Assembly: GCA_036005325.1 (NCBI GenBank)
Contig: DASYQR010000009.1
Location: 1 to 17,277, forward strand
Length of the DNA: 17,277 nt
Source: SCTG01 sp036005325
GTDB taxonomy: Bacteria > Nitrospirota > Nitrospiria > Nitrospirales > NS-4
Reading direction: 5' to 3'
The position numbers and the translations under genes were made by a program. Positions 7,276-14,039 of this stretch are shown here, one piece after another; positions within the stretch are counted from its first letter, which is position 1, and each line of letters begins with the position of its first letter. The notes beneath the pieces are model-generated. The model searched no databases and was not told where the DNA came from. It saw only the letters and a program-made list of their open reading frames with translations.

Positions 7276-7680
7276 TCAGATCGGTTCGTCCGCGTCGTAA
7301 CGAGGCACGTCCTCGACGGGCTCGCGCGCGGGGCTCTCGCCACCGTGCTCCGCTCGCTTCGGAAGAAAGCGGACGGTTTCCGCAACGACCTCATGTTTCG
7401 TGACCTTCTGCCCGTCCTTCGTCTCGAACTTGCGCATCTGCAGACGGCCTTCGATCAAGGCCCCGTTGCCCTTGCTCAGGTACTGACCACAAGATTCGGC
7501 CTGTTTGCCGAACACGACGATGTCCACGAAACAGACCTCTTCCTTCATCTCCTCGCCCTGCCGATACTTGCGATTGACCGCCAATCCGAAATTGGCCACC
7601 GGCGTGCCGCTGGGAGCATAGCGAATCTCGGGATCCCGTGTCAGGTTCCCCATGAGAATGACCTTATTGAACCCCGCCAT
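7276..7680 (-). CDS. ssb: Single-stranded DNA-binding protein
   Basis: Binds single-stranded DNA in replication, repair and recombination. From ATG at 7680 it is 134 aa. Residues 1 to about 106 form the OB fold (FNKVILMGNLTRDPEIRY and related blocks). A short linker and an acidic tip ending DADEPI follow, where the usual SSB tip is DDDIPF. A longer frame from 7716 is rejected because its 12 extra residues do not resemble SSB. The start lies inside rpsF, overlapping it by 17 nt, so the two are translationally coupled. It stands between rpsF and rpsR, the conserved order. Confidence 0.95.
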   Translation of the reverse strand: MAGFNKVILMGNLTRDPEIRYAPSGTPVANFGLAVNRKYRQGEEMKEEVCFVDIVVFGKQAESCGQYLSKGNGALIEGRLQMRKFETKDGQKVTKHEVVAETVRFLPKRAEHGGESPAREPVEDVPRYDADEPI

Positions 7681-8014
7681 GCTCCAATTCCTTCGCGGGT
7701 TCGGTCCCAGCCGCATGCAGCATGTGTTCCTCGATCTTCACCGTCAGAAATTTCAGCACGGCATCGTCCAGACGGAACAGCCGTTCCACTTCAGCGACCA
7801 CAGTTCCGTTTCCACGATAGTTGAGTTGGACATAGACACCCTTTTTTTCCTGCTTGATTTCATACGCCAACTTCTTTTTGCCCCAATTGGAAAGCTGCAC
7901 GACGACTCCGCCGGTTTTCTCGACCGTGGCTTTGACCTTCTCCAGCATCGGGGGAATGTCGTCGTCGGGCAGAGATGAGCGAAGGATGAAGATAGACTCG
8001 TAAAGCTGCGGCAT
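7664..8014 (-). CDS. rpsF: 30S ribosomal protein S6
   Basis: Small-subunit protein that forms a heterodimer with S18. It has 116 aa. It begins MPQLYESIFILRSSL and contains LSNWGKKKLAYEIKQEKKGVYVQLNY, the S6 core, followed by FRLDDAVLKFLTVK. AGGAGGAGG lies about 10 nt before the ATG. It is the first gene of the rpsF-ssb-rpsR group and overlaps ssb by 17 nt. The 111-nt leader upstream contains two small hairpins, a plausible place for S6:S18 autoregulation. Confidence 0.97.
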   Translation of the reverse strand: MPQLYESIFILRSSLPDDDIPPMLEKVKATVEKTGGVVVQLSNWGKKKLAYEIKQEKKGVYVQLNYRGNGTVVAEVERLFRLDDAVLKFLTVKIEEHMLHAAGTEPAKELEHGGVQ

Positions 8015-8045
8015 GCTGCGCGATCCTCCTCCTGGATGTAAAGCC

Positions 8046-8097
8046 CCGGATCCGGGTCCGGAGCAAGGGGGTTATGAAATTAGGCGGCTCACCCTAA
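8046..8097 (-). promoter_or_regulatory. rpsF leader with two candidate hairpins
   Basis: The 111-nt gap between ychF and rpsF holds two inverted repeats: CCGGA / TCCGG (8046-8050 and 8057-8061, 6-nt loop) and TTAGG / CCTAA (8080-8084 and 8093-8097, 8-nt loop). Both contain CCG trinucleotides. The known S6:S18-binding mRNA element has a CCG in a bulge or loop, so this leader is a candidate, but I cannot show the full consensus. No convincing -35/-10 pair was found. Confidence 0.3.
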
Positions 8098-8125
8098 CAC
8101 AGCCACCCAACAGAATCAAGAAGCC

Positions 8126-9214
8126 CTACACGTTGAAACGGAAGAACATCACATCGCCATCTTTGATGACGTAGTCACGTCCTTCCAGGCGGAACAGGCC
8201 CTTCTCCTTGACGCCGGCCTCGTTGCCGTAGGCGATCAGATCGTCATAATGGTACACTTCCGCACGGATAAAACCCCGCTCCATGTCGGAATGAATCTTC
8301 CCGGCGGCCTGGGCCGCCTTCGTGCCTTGCCGAACCGTCCATGCCCGGGACTCGGTCTCCCCTGCGGTAAAGAAGGTGATCAAACCCAACAGATCATACG
8401 CCGTACGAACCAGCCGGACGAGACCCCCTTCCCCCATACCGAGCTCCCGAAAATAGTCGGCTCGGTCCTCTGGAGCCAACGCGGCCACTTCCGCTTCAAT
8501 GCTCCCGGCGATCGTCACGGCTCGGGCACCGCGGGCTATGGCCAGTTCCATGACGCGGCGCACGGCTGGACTGTCCTCTTGATCTTCTCCGATATTGACA
8601 GCGAACACGACGGGTTTGGCCGTCAGGAGTTGGTACTCGCGCAACCAGACCTGCTCCGCAGCAGAGAACGACTGGCTTCCAAGCCATTCTCCCTTCCCTA
8701 AACGCTCGATGAGCGCGCCGACGAACGCCTCCTCCTGGGCAGCCCCAGCCTCGCCGGCCCGCACCTTTTTTTCAAGTTTTTCCCTCCGCCGCTCCAGCGT
8801 CTGCAGATCGGCGAGCATCAACTCGGTCTCAATCAGACCGATATCGCGTTCGGGGTCCACCGCGCCCACCACATGCATCACGTCGGGATTCTCAAAACAA
8901 CGCACCACATGCACCAGGGCGTCGGTTTCACGGACTTGGCTCAGAAATTGGTTCCCCAGGCCCTCCCCCACACTCGATCCCTGCACTAACCCCGCGATGT
9001 CTCGGAACTCGATGGTCGTTGGCGTGGTTTTTTTCGATTTGAAGATCTGCGTCAATCGGGTCAGGCGTGCATCCGACACCACCGCCACGCCGACATTGGC
9101 TTCGACGGTCGAAAACGGAAAATTGGCGACGATCGCCTTGCCCCCAACCAAGGCGTTGAAAATCGTCGACTTGCCGACGTTGGGCAGACCGATAATCCCG
9201 CAATTCAAAGCCAT
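8126..9214 (-). CDS. ychF: Redox-regulated ATPase YchF (Obg family)
   Basis: Obg-related P-loop NTPase that in characterised bacteria prefers ATP, associates with ribosomes and influences stress responses. It has 362 aa, the family length. The N-terminus MALNCGIIGLPNVGKST carries the G1 P-loop (residues 9-17). DIAGLVQGSSVGEGLGNQFL is the G3/switch region, and NIGED (NxxE rather than NKxD) fits the ATP preference. A helical insert comes next and a C-terminal TGS domain ends in FFRFNV. AGGG lies 8 nt before the ATG. It follows pth by 42 nt; pth-ychF adjacency is common in bacteria. Confidence 0.97.
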   Translation of the reverse strand: MALNCGIIGLPNVGKSTIFNALVGGKAIVANFPFSTVEANVGVAVVSDARLTRLTQIFKSKKTTPTTIEFRDIAGLVQGSSVGEGLGNQFLSQVRETDALVHVVRCFENPDVMHVVGAVDPERDIGLIETELMLADLQTLERRREKLEKKVRAGEAGAAQEEAFVGALIERLGKGEWLGSQSFSAAEQVWLREYQLLTAKPVVFAVNIGEDQEDSPAVRRVMELAIARGARAVTIAGSIEAEVAALAPEDRADYFRELGMGEGGLVRLVRTAYDLLGLITFFTAGETESRAWTVRQGTKAAQAAGKIHSDMERGFIRAEVYHYDDLIAYGNEAGVKEKGLFRLEGRDYVIKDGDVMFFRFNV

Positions 9215-9256
9215 CGTGTATCCCTATATACAGATGAACGAGGACAGCTGGCAAGA

Positions 9257-9823
9257 TTACGTGAGGGGCTGGTTGAACCGGTTCATTGCGGTCATGACCC
9301 CATCAGCGATCCAACACTCCACGGCCTGCGCAGCCCGCTGGACCGTTTCATCAAGAATCGACCGCTCCCCAGGCGGCACAGCGGACAATACGTAGTCCTC
9401 AGCCTCTTCGCCTGCCGGAGGGCGCCCTACTCCGATCTTGACCCGGGCGAATCGGTCTGAACCCAGGGCTTCGATAATGGAGAGCACCCCGTTGTGACCA
9501 CCCGCTCCCCCGCGGGATTTCATGCGCAGACGGCCCACGGCAAGATCGAGATCGTCGTGGACCACGATCACATCGCTGAGGTCCAACCCGAGATCACTGA
9601 TCAACGCAGCCACGGCCGGCCCGCTTCGGTTCATATAGGTCTGTGGTTTGGCCAGCGTGACCGTCTGGCCTGAGAGACGCCCTGTTGCGCTGGAAACCTC
9701 TCCGCGCCGCCTGAACTTCAACCCGGCTTCGGCCGCCAACTCCTCGACGACCCAGAACCCCACATTGTGCCGGGTCTCGGCATAGGCTGGACCAGGGTTG
9801 CCGAGACCGACAATTAGCCTCAA
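9257..9823 (-). CDS. pth: Peptidyl-tRNA hydrolase
   Basis: Cleaves peptidyl-tRNA that drops off ribosomes, recycling tRNA. It has 188 aa, normal length. The catalytic His19 is in TRHNVGF; also visible are Asn65 (TYMNRSG), Asp90 (HDDLDL) and the GGAGGHNG block with His110 and Asn111. The protein begins with the conserved RLIVGLGNPG block, and the only start that fits is TTG at 9823, 2 nt after the rplY TAA. There is no good Shine-Dalgarno near it, so expression probably depends on coupling to rplY. The rplY-pth-ychF order is a conserved translation cluster. Confidence 0.96.
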   Translation of the reverse strand: MRLIVGLGNPGPAYAETRHNVGFWVVEELAAEAGLKFRRRGEVSSATGRLSGQTVTLAKPQTYMNRSGPAVAALISDLGLDLSDVIVVHDDLDLAVGRLRMKSRGGAGGHNGVLSIIEALGSDRFARVKIGVGRPPAGEEAEDYVLSAVPPGERSILDETVQRAAQAVECWIADGVMTAMNRFNQPLT

Positions 9824-9825
9824 CG

Positions 9826-10641
9826 TTACTTCTTCTTCTCCGCCTTAGCTTCCTTCCCTTCCTTGCCTTCCTTGCCTTCCTTCTTTTCGTCCTTGGCTTC
9901 CCCAGCAGCAGGCGCGGCAGCAGGCGCGCCAGGCGGTGCCTTGACGCCCGGCTTCGCTTCACCAGCCGCAGCCTCTCCTTCAGCCCCTTCCTCTTCCTTA
10001 CCCTTGCCGATGACTTCGGGCTCTACCGCTCCCTCGCCAGCCGGCGTCGTGGCCAGCAGCGCTTCCAGCTTCTCTTCTGAAATCGGGGCCGCGATACTGA
10101 CCACCATCATGTCGGGATCGTCCAAAACGCGGACCCCGGCGGGGAGAGAAACTTCCCTGACGTGGATCCCCTCATTGATCTTGAGCGCTGTCGGATCAAC
10201 CGTGACGTGCGCCGGAATCTGACGTGGCAGGCATTCGATGTGCAGTTCGCGCATGTTGTGCTGCAGAATGCCGCCTTCGGCCACTCCCGCCGGCGTCCCT
10301 TCCGTGACGGCCACCGGCACGCGGACACGAATCGGTTTGTCCAGGGCCACCTCGAAGAGGTCGGCGTGCAGGATCATCCCCGTGATGGGATCAAGCTGGT
10401 AGTCCCTCAGCATGGCGGTCCGTTTCACCTCTTTCCCCCCCTTGGCCATGCTCAGATTGAGAAGGGAATTGGAACCGGAATCCGAACGGAGCACTTTGCG
10501 GATTTCCGTGGGGTCAACCGTCAGCGCAATGCACTCTCCCTGGCCATACAGGATCCCCGGAATTTTTCCTTGCCGCCGTAAGGTGCGGGCGACTCCCTTC
10601 CCGACTGCCTCACGGGTCTCGACTTTCATATCAAACTGCAT
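9826..10641 (-). CDS. rplY: 50S ribosomal protein L25, general stress protein CTC type
   Basis: 5S rRNA-binding large-subunit protein, long CTC form. It has 271 aa, longer than the roughly 200-220 common for this form. The L25 domain occupies about residues 5-95 (GKIPGILYGQG, HADLFEV), the CTC beta domain about 100-187 (VPVAVTEGTPAGV, GGILQHNMRELHIECLP), and a low-complexity tail of about 75 residues rich in Glu, Ala, Gly, Pro and Lys ends in EKKK. The tail is partly encoded by a 9-nt repeat. AGGAG lies 9 nt before the ATG. It lies 26 nt after prs, and its stop is 2 nt before pth. Confidence 0.95.
   Translation of the reverse strand: MQFDMKVETREAVGKGVARTLRRQGKIPGILYGQGECIALTVDPTEIRKVLRSDSGSNSLLNLSMAKGGKEVKRTAMLRDYQLDPITGMILHADLFEVALDKPIRVRVPVAVTEGTPAGVAEGGILQHNMRELHIECLPRQIPAHVTVDPTALKINEGIHVREVSLPAGVRVLDDPDMMVVSIAAPISEEKLEALLATTPAGEGAVEPEVIGKGKEEEGAEGEAAAGEAKPGVKAPPGAPAAAPAAGEAKDEKKEGKEGKEGKEAKAEKKK
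9847..9882 (-). repeat. 9-nt tandem repeat in the rplY tail
   Basis: Four in-frame copies of a nonamer near AAGGAAGGC (two exact, one with a final G, one ending GCT) encode Lys-Glu-Gly repeats at the end of L25. On the plus strand it appears as a pyrimidine-only CCTT-rich tract. Because the unit is 9 nt, copy-number change would keep the frame and alter only tail length. Confidence 0.8.
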
Positions 10642-10667
10642 GATCCACCTCTCCTACCATAGATGCG

Positions 10668-11606
10668 TTACACAAACAGGGAACTGACGGACTCTTCCTC
10701 GTGAATGCGTTTAATCGCCTCGCCAAGCAGCGGGGCGACAGACAGAACTTTCAGCTTCGGACAGGTGCGGTCCTTCCCATTAAGCGGGATGGTATTGGTC
10801 ACCACCACCTCTTCCAGCTTCGAGGAGTTGAGCTTTTCCAAGGCCGGGCCCGAGAGGACCGCATGCGTGCAGGCCGTCCAGACACGGCGCGCGCCATATT
10901 TCATGCACGCGGCTGCGCCCTGCGTAATCGTTCCCGCCGTATCGATCATATCGTCCAGCAACAGGGCATCCCGGCCGGACACCTCCCCGATAATATGCAT
11001 GACCTGAGACTCATTGGGCCCTTCCCGCCGCTTGTCGATGATCGCCAGGTTGGCCTGCAATCGCTTGGCGAAGGCGCGGGCTCGTTCGACGCCCCCCGCA
11101 TCCGGCGAGACGACGACGAGGTCTTGGCGCCCCCGCTTCTCGACGTACTCCAATAAGACCGGCGCGGCATAGAGGTGGTCCACCGGGATGTTGAAGAACC
11201 CCTGAATCTGGCCCGCATGCAAGTCCATCGTGAGAACCCGGTCGGCGCCGGCCGTGGCGATCAGATCCGCGACCAGCTTGGCGGAGATCGGCACGCGCGG
11301 CTGGTCTTTCCGGTCCTGGCGACCGTACCCATAATAGGGGATCACGGCCGTGATCCGGTATGCCGAGGACCGTTTGAGGGCATCGAGCATGAGGAGCAAT
11401 TCCATGACATGCTGGTTGACGGGATCGCAGCACGACTGAAAGAGAAACACATCCTTGCCGCGCACATTCTCGTTGATTTGCACCCGGATTTCGCTGTCGC
11501 TGAACATCGAGACGAGGGCGTTCCCTTGCTCGGTCCCCAAATAACCACAAACCTCTTTGACGAGCGCCGGATTCGAATTCCCGGCGAACACCTTCAGCTC
11601 ATGCAC
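10668..11606 (-). CDS. prs: Ribose-phosphate pyrophosphokinase (PRPP synthetase)
   Basis: Makes PRPP from ribose-5-phosphate and ATP for nucleotide, His, Trp and NAD synthesis. It has 312 aa, a class I length. Visible are FSDSEIRVQI (residues 35-44), YYGYGRQDRK (91-100), catalytic Lys192 in IDKRREG, and the PRPP-binding loop LLLDDMIDTAGT (215-226). It starts with GTG at 11606; AAGGAG lies 7 nt upstream and the protein begins ELKVFAGNSN as expected. A promoter-like TTGACA-18-TAGAGT overlaps the end of ispE, so prs may be transcribed separately from ispE. It is followed by rplY after 26 nt. The ispE-prs-rplY-pth order is common. Confidence 0.97.
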   Translation of the reverse strand: MHELKVFAGNSNPALVKEVCGYLGTEQGNALVSMFSDSEIRVQINENVRGKDVFLFQSCCDPVNQHVMELLLMLDALKRSSAYRITAVIPYYGYGRQDRKDQPRVPISAKLVADLIATAGADRVLTMDLHAGQIQGFFNIPVDHLYAAPVLLEYVEKRGRQDLVVVSPDAGGVERARAFAKRLQANLAIIDKRREGPNESQVMHIIGEVSGRDALLLDDMIDTAGTITQGAAACMKYGARRVWTACTHAVLSGPALEKLNSSKLEEVVVTNTIPLNGKDRTCPKLKVLSVAPLLGEAIKRIHEEESVSSLFV

Positions 11607-11662
11607 CGGCCTTCTCCTTCAGGGAATGGACGCTGGCGTTCCGTCACAGAGGAAAACACCGC

Positions 11663-11692
11663 ACTCTAATCCATCGTTCTTCAGGTTGTCAA
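11663..11692 (-). promoter_or_regulatory. Candidate promoter ahead of prs
   Basis: On the minus strand a perfect TTGACA (11692-11687) is followed by an 18-nt spacer and TAGAGT (11668-11663, 4 of 6 matches). The -35 element sits just before the ispE TGA. The predicted transcript start is about 50 nt before the prs GTG. The -35 lies within an 11-bp palindrome, GGTTGACAACC (11684-11694), sharing the core GTTGACAAC with the fabD upstream region. Confidence 0.4.
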
Positions 11693-12628
11693 CCGCGCGG
11701 AAACGGGCGCCCGACAGGTCCGGGTCACCCACACTCTCCAGCCCGACCGCTGATCCAGGCCGTCGGCGGCGGTCCAGGCGGAACGCGCGGACGAAAACAC
11801 CCCAAAGACCGTCGAGCCGCTCCCGGACAGCATCGCAGCCTGCGCCCCGCGTTCAAGCAGCAGCAACCGAATGTCCCGCAGAACCGGATATTCCTGTTCC
11901 ATCACCGGAGCAAAGTCATTCTCGATCGCCGCGAGCAGGGCATCCCAGTCTACCATCGGTGGCTCCTCAGCCGCAGAACCGGTCACAAGACGTAGCACAT
12001 GCGGCCGCGCCGAGACGCGGCCTCTTTCGGTGGCACGAGCTGCCGCGAGCTTCTCATAGGCCCAGGCGGTCGGAATCGCGATACCGGGATTCACCAGCAA
12101 GAGCCAGCGCTCTTCTTCCAATCGAAGCGGTGAGACACGTTCTCCCCTCCCTTCGACCAGCGCCGTGGGTCCATAGAAAAAGAACGGTACATCGCTGCCG
12201 ACCTCCTGTCCAATCTCGGCCATCACGGCGCGGGGCCAGCCGGTATTGAAAAGGGTCGCGAGCGCTTGGATGGCGGCAGCGGCATCACTGCTTCCGCCGC
12301 CGACACCGGCCGCCACCGGTAATCGCTTGCGCACGAGGAGGCGGACTCCCTGCCGCTGGTTCAACCGAGCCAGAACACGTTCTGCCGCCCGATAGGCCAG
12401 ATTCGTGGAATCGGCCGGTAGATCGGCGCCTTCACAGACCAAGTGGATGCCCGAGGCGCCATCGGCCTCCGCAACAACCGTGTCTGCCAGATCGAAGGCC
12501 TGCATCACTGACCAGAGATTGTGATAGCCGTCCGGTCTGCGATCCAGCACCCGGAGGATGAGGTTGACTTTCCCGTGGGCCGCCACTTCGACGCTGCCGC
12601 TAGCCACCCTCCTCACCTTCGTCTTCAT
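11681..12628 (-). CDS. ispE: 4-diphosphocytidyl-2-C-methyl-D-erythritol kinase
   Basis: GHMP kinase of the non-mevalonate (MEP) isoprenoid pathway; phosphorylates CDP-ME at the 2-position. Visible are HGKVNLILRV near the N-terminus with Lys20, DGYHNL, the ATP-binding block PVAAGVGGGSSDAAAA (residues 104-119), Asp146 in SDVPFF and the C-terminal LSGSGSTVFGVF. From ATG at 12628 it has 315 aa and overlaps pilR by 29 nt. The start is uncertain: the ATG lacks a Shine-Dalgarno, GTG codons at 12616 and 12607 are also in frame, and the open frame extends up to 12700. The window therefore has at least the MEP route rather than relying on mevalonate; the remaining MEP genes are not here. Confidence 0.94.
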   Translation of the reverse strand: MKTKVRRVASGSVEVAAHGKVNLILRVLDRRPDGYHNLWSVMQAFDLADTVVAEADGASGIHLVCEGADLPADSTNLAYRAAERVLARLNQRQGVRLLVRKRLPVAAGVGGGSSDAAAAIQALATLFNTGWPRAVMAEIGQEVGSDVPFFFYGPTALVEGRGERVSPLRLEEERWLLLVNPGIAIPTAWAYEKLAAARATERGRVSARPHVLRLVTGSAAEEPPMVDWDALLAAIENDFAPVMEQEYPVLRDIRLLLLERGAQAAMLSGSGSTVFGVFSSARSAWTAADGLDQRSGWRVWVTRTCRAPVSARLTT

Positions 12629-14039
12629 CCGAAACAGCGTTCGCGCCGTTCCCCAGGGTGATCTCGTACTTATCCAGACGGTAGCGGAGGGAGCGTGCAT
12701 TGAGCTTCAGCAAACGGGCAGCCTCTTTTTTGACGCCCCCGCTGCGTGCCAAGGCTTTCACGAGCAGCTCTCGCTCGATGCCATTGATCAGAGACTCCAG
12801 ATCCAGTCCCTCAGACGGAATCTCCGACGGAACCTTGGATTCAGCATTTATCGACGATTCCTGCATCCATTGGATCACATCCTTCAACGTAATATCAGCG
12901 CCCGACACCATGGCGACGACCCGCTCCAACACGTTCTGCAGTTCCCGAACATTTCCTTTCCATCCATACTGCTGCAGCGCCCGCATAGCGGCTGGTTCCA
13001 CCGCCAGCGCGGGCTTGTTGGCCTTTTGACCGAAGATCGTCAGGAAATGCTGCACCAGCGGGGGAATATCCTCTGGATGAGACCGCAGTGGAGGCAGTGT
13101 GATGGGAATCACGTTCAAACGGTAATACAGATCCTCGCGGAACAGTCCTTGCGCCACCGCCTTGGTCAGATCCTTATTGGTGGCCGCGATGATCCGGACA
13201 TCCACTTTGATATCCCGTGTTCCCCCAACCCGCCGAAACTCTGGCTTCTGGAGCACACGCAACAGTTTGACCTGAATTCCCAGCGGCGCCTCCGCAATCT
13301 CATCGAGAAAGAGCGTGCCGCCGTCGGCGACTTCAAACAGCCCTTCCTTGTTGGACACGGCCCCGGTAAAGGACCCTCGCATATGACCGAAGAGCTCGCT
13401 TTCCAGCAAGGCTTCGGGCAGAGCCCCGCAATTAACCGTCACGAAGGCGCGATCCCGACGGGGGCTGTTGTAGTGAATGGCGCGCGCGACCAATTCTTTG
13501 CCCGTCCCGCTCTCCCCACAGATCAGCACCGTGGTCGGGGCGTCCGCAACCTGTCGGATGAGGGCAAAAACTTTCTGCATGGCCTCGCTGGTCCCGACAA
13601 AATTCTCAAACGAAGCTTGTCCCTTTAATTCACGTTTCAATAAAAGGTTTTCGGCCGTGAGGCGTTTGGCTTCCAGCGCCGTGCGAACTTTCAGGACCAC
13701 ATGCTCATTGTCGAATGGCTTCGGAAAAACATCGTACGCCCCCAGCCTCATCGCCTCGACCCCAACAGCAAACGTGGCGAACGCGGTGATGACGATGACG
13801 ACCGTCTCGGGGGAAATTTCCTTGACGGCTTTGAGAATTTCCATCCCTCCAAGCCGCCCGGGCATTTTCAGATCGGTAATGACAAGATCGAAAATGTCTG
13901 TTCCAATGATCTGGAGCGCCTCCTGACCATCCGTGGCGGTCACCACGTTGTGCCCGGCTTTTCTGAGTTCGGTGCTCAATACCTCGCGGATGAGCCGCTC
14001 ATCTTCCACGATGAGAACTTTGGCTTGTGCCGTTACCAT
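12600..14039 (-). CDS. pilR: PilR-type NtrC-family response regulator
   Basis: Sigma-54-dependent activator, expected to be phosphorylated by PilS and to switch on pilin transcription. From ATG at 14039 it has 479 aa (AGGAGG 7 nt upstream); a GTG one codon earlier is possible. Residue numbers here follow the ATG. The receiver domain holds phosphoacceptor Asp56 (FDLVITDLKMPG). The AAA+ domain has Walker A GESGTGKE (175-182), sigma-54 contact loop GSFTGA (about 222-227, Ser instead of the common Ala) and Walker B GGTLFLDEI (about 240-248). A Fis-type HTH follows (KKEAARLLKLNARSLRYRL). It ends in an acidic tail (SDEDEGEEGG). The ATG overlaps the pilS stop (TGATG). The specific PilR name rests on the pilB-pilC-pilS context. 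Confidence 0.92.
   Translation of the reverse strand: MVTAQAKVLIVEDERLIREVLSTELRKAGHNVVTATDGQEALQIIGTDIFDLVITDLKMPGRLGGMEILKAVKEISPETVVIVITAFATFAVGVEAMRLGAYDVFPKPFDNEHVVLKVRTALEAKRLTAENLLLKRELKGQASFENFVGTSEAMQKVFALIRQVADAPTTVLICGESGTGKELVARAIHYNSPRRDRAFVTVNCGALPEALLESELFGHMRGSFTGAVSNKEGLFEVADGGTLFLDEIAEAPLGIQVKLLRVLQKPEFRRVGGTRDIKVDVRIIAATNKDLTKAVAQGLFREDLYYRLNVIPITLPPLRSHPEDIPPLVQHFLTIFGQKANKPALAVEPAAMRALQQYGWKGNVRELQNVLERVVAMVSGADITLKDVIQWMQESSINAESKVPSEIPSEGLDLESLINGIERELLVKALARSGGVKKEAARLLKLNARSLRYRLDKYEITLGNGANAVSDEDEGEEGG

Noticed and set aside
6205..7824. 539-codon open frame on the plus strand
   Set aside because: It lies antisense to plsX, rpmF, yceD, rpsR, ssb and rpsF, all clearly recognisable. 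The product is rich in Arg, His and Pro without any domain, as expected for the reverse strand of GC-rich genes.
11607..11680. tRNA gene ahead of prs
   Set aside because: tRNA genes sometimes lie near prs, but this 74-nt gap has no cloverleaf arms or T-loop GTTCGA-type sequence; it reads as a leader with a possible promoter.
12558..13628. 356-codon plus-strand open frame, and similar ones at 1545-2516 and 4431-5387
   Set aside because: All are antisense shadows of conserved genes (pilR, fabG/fabD, fabH/plsX) with no ribosome-binding site or recognisable domain.
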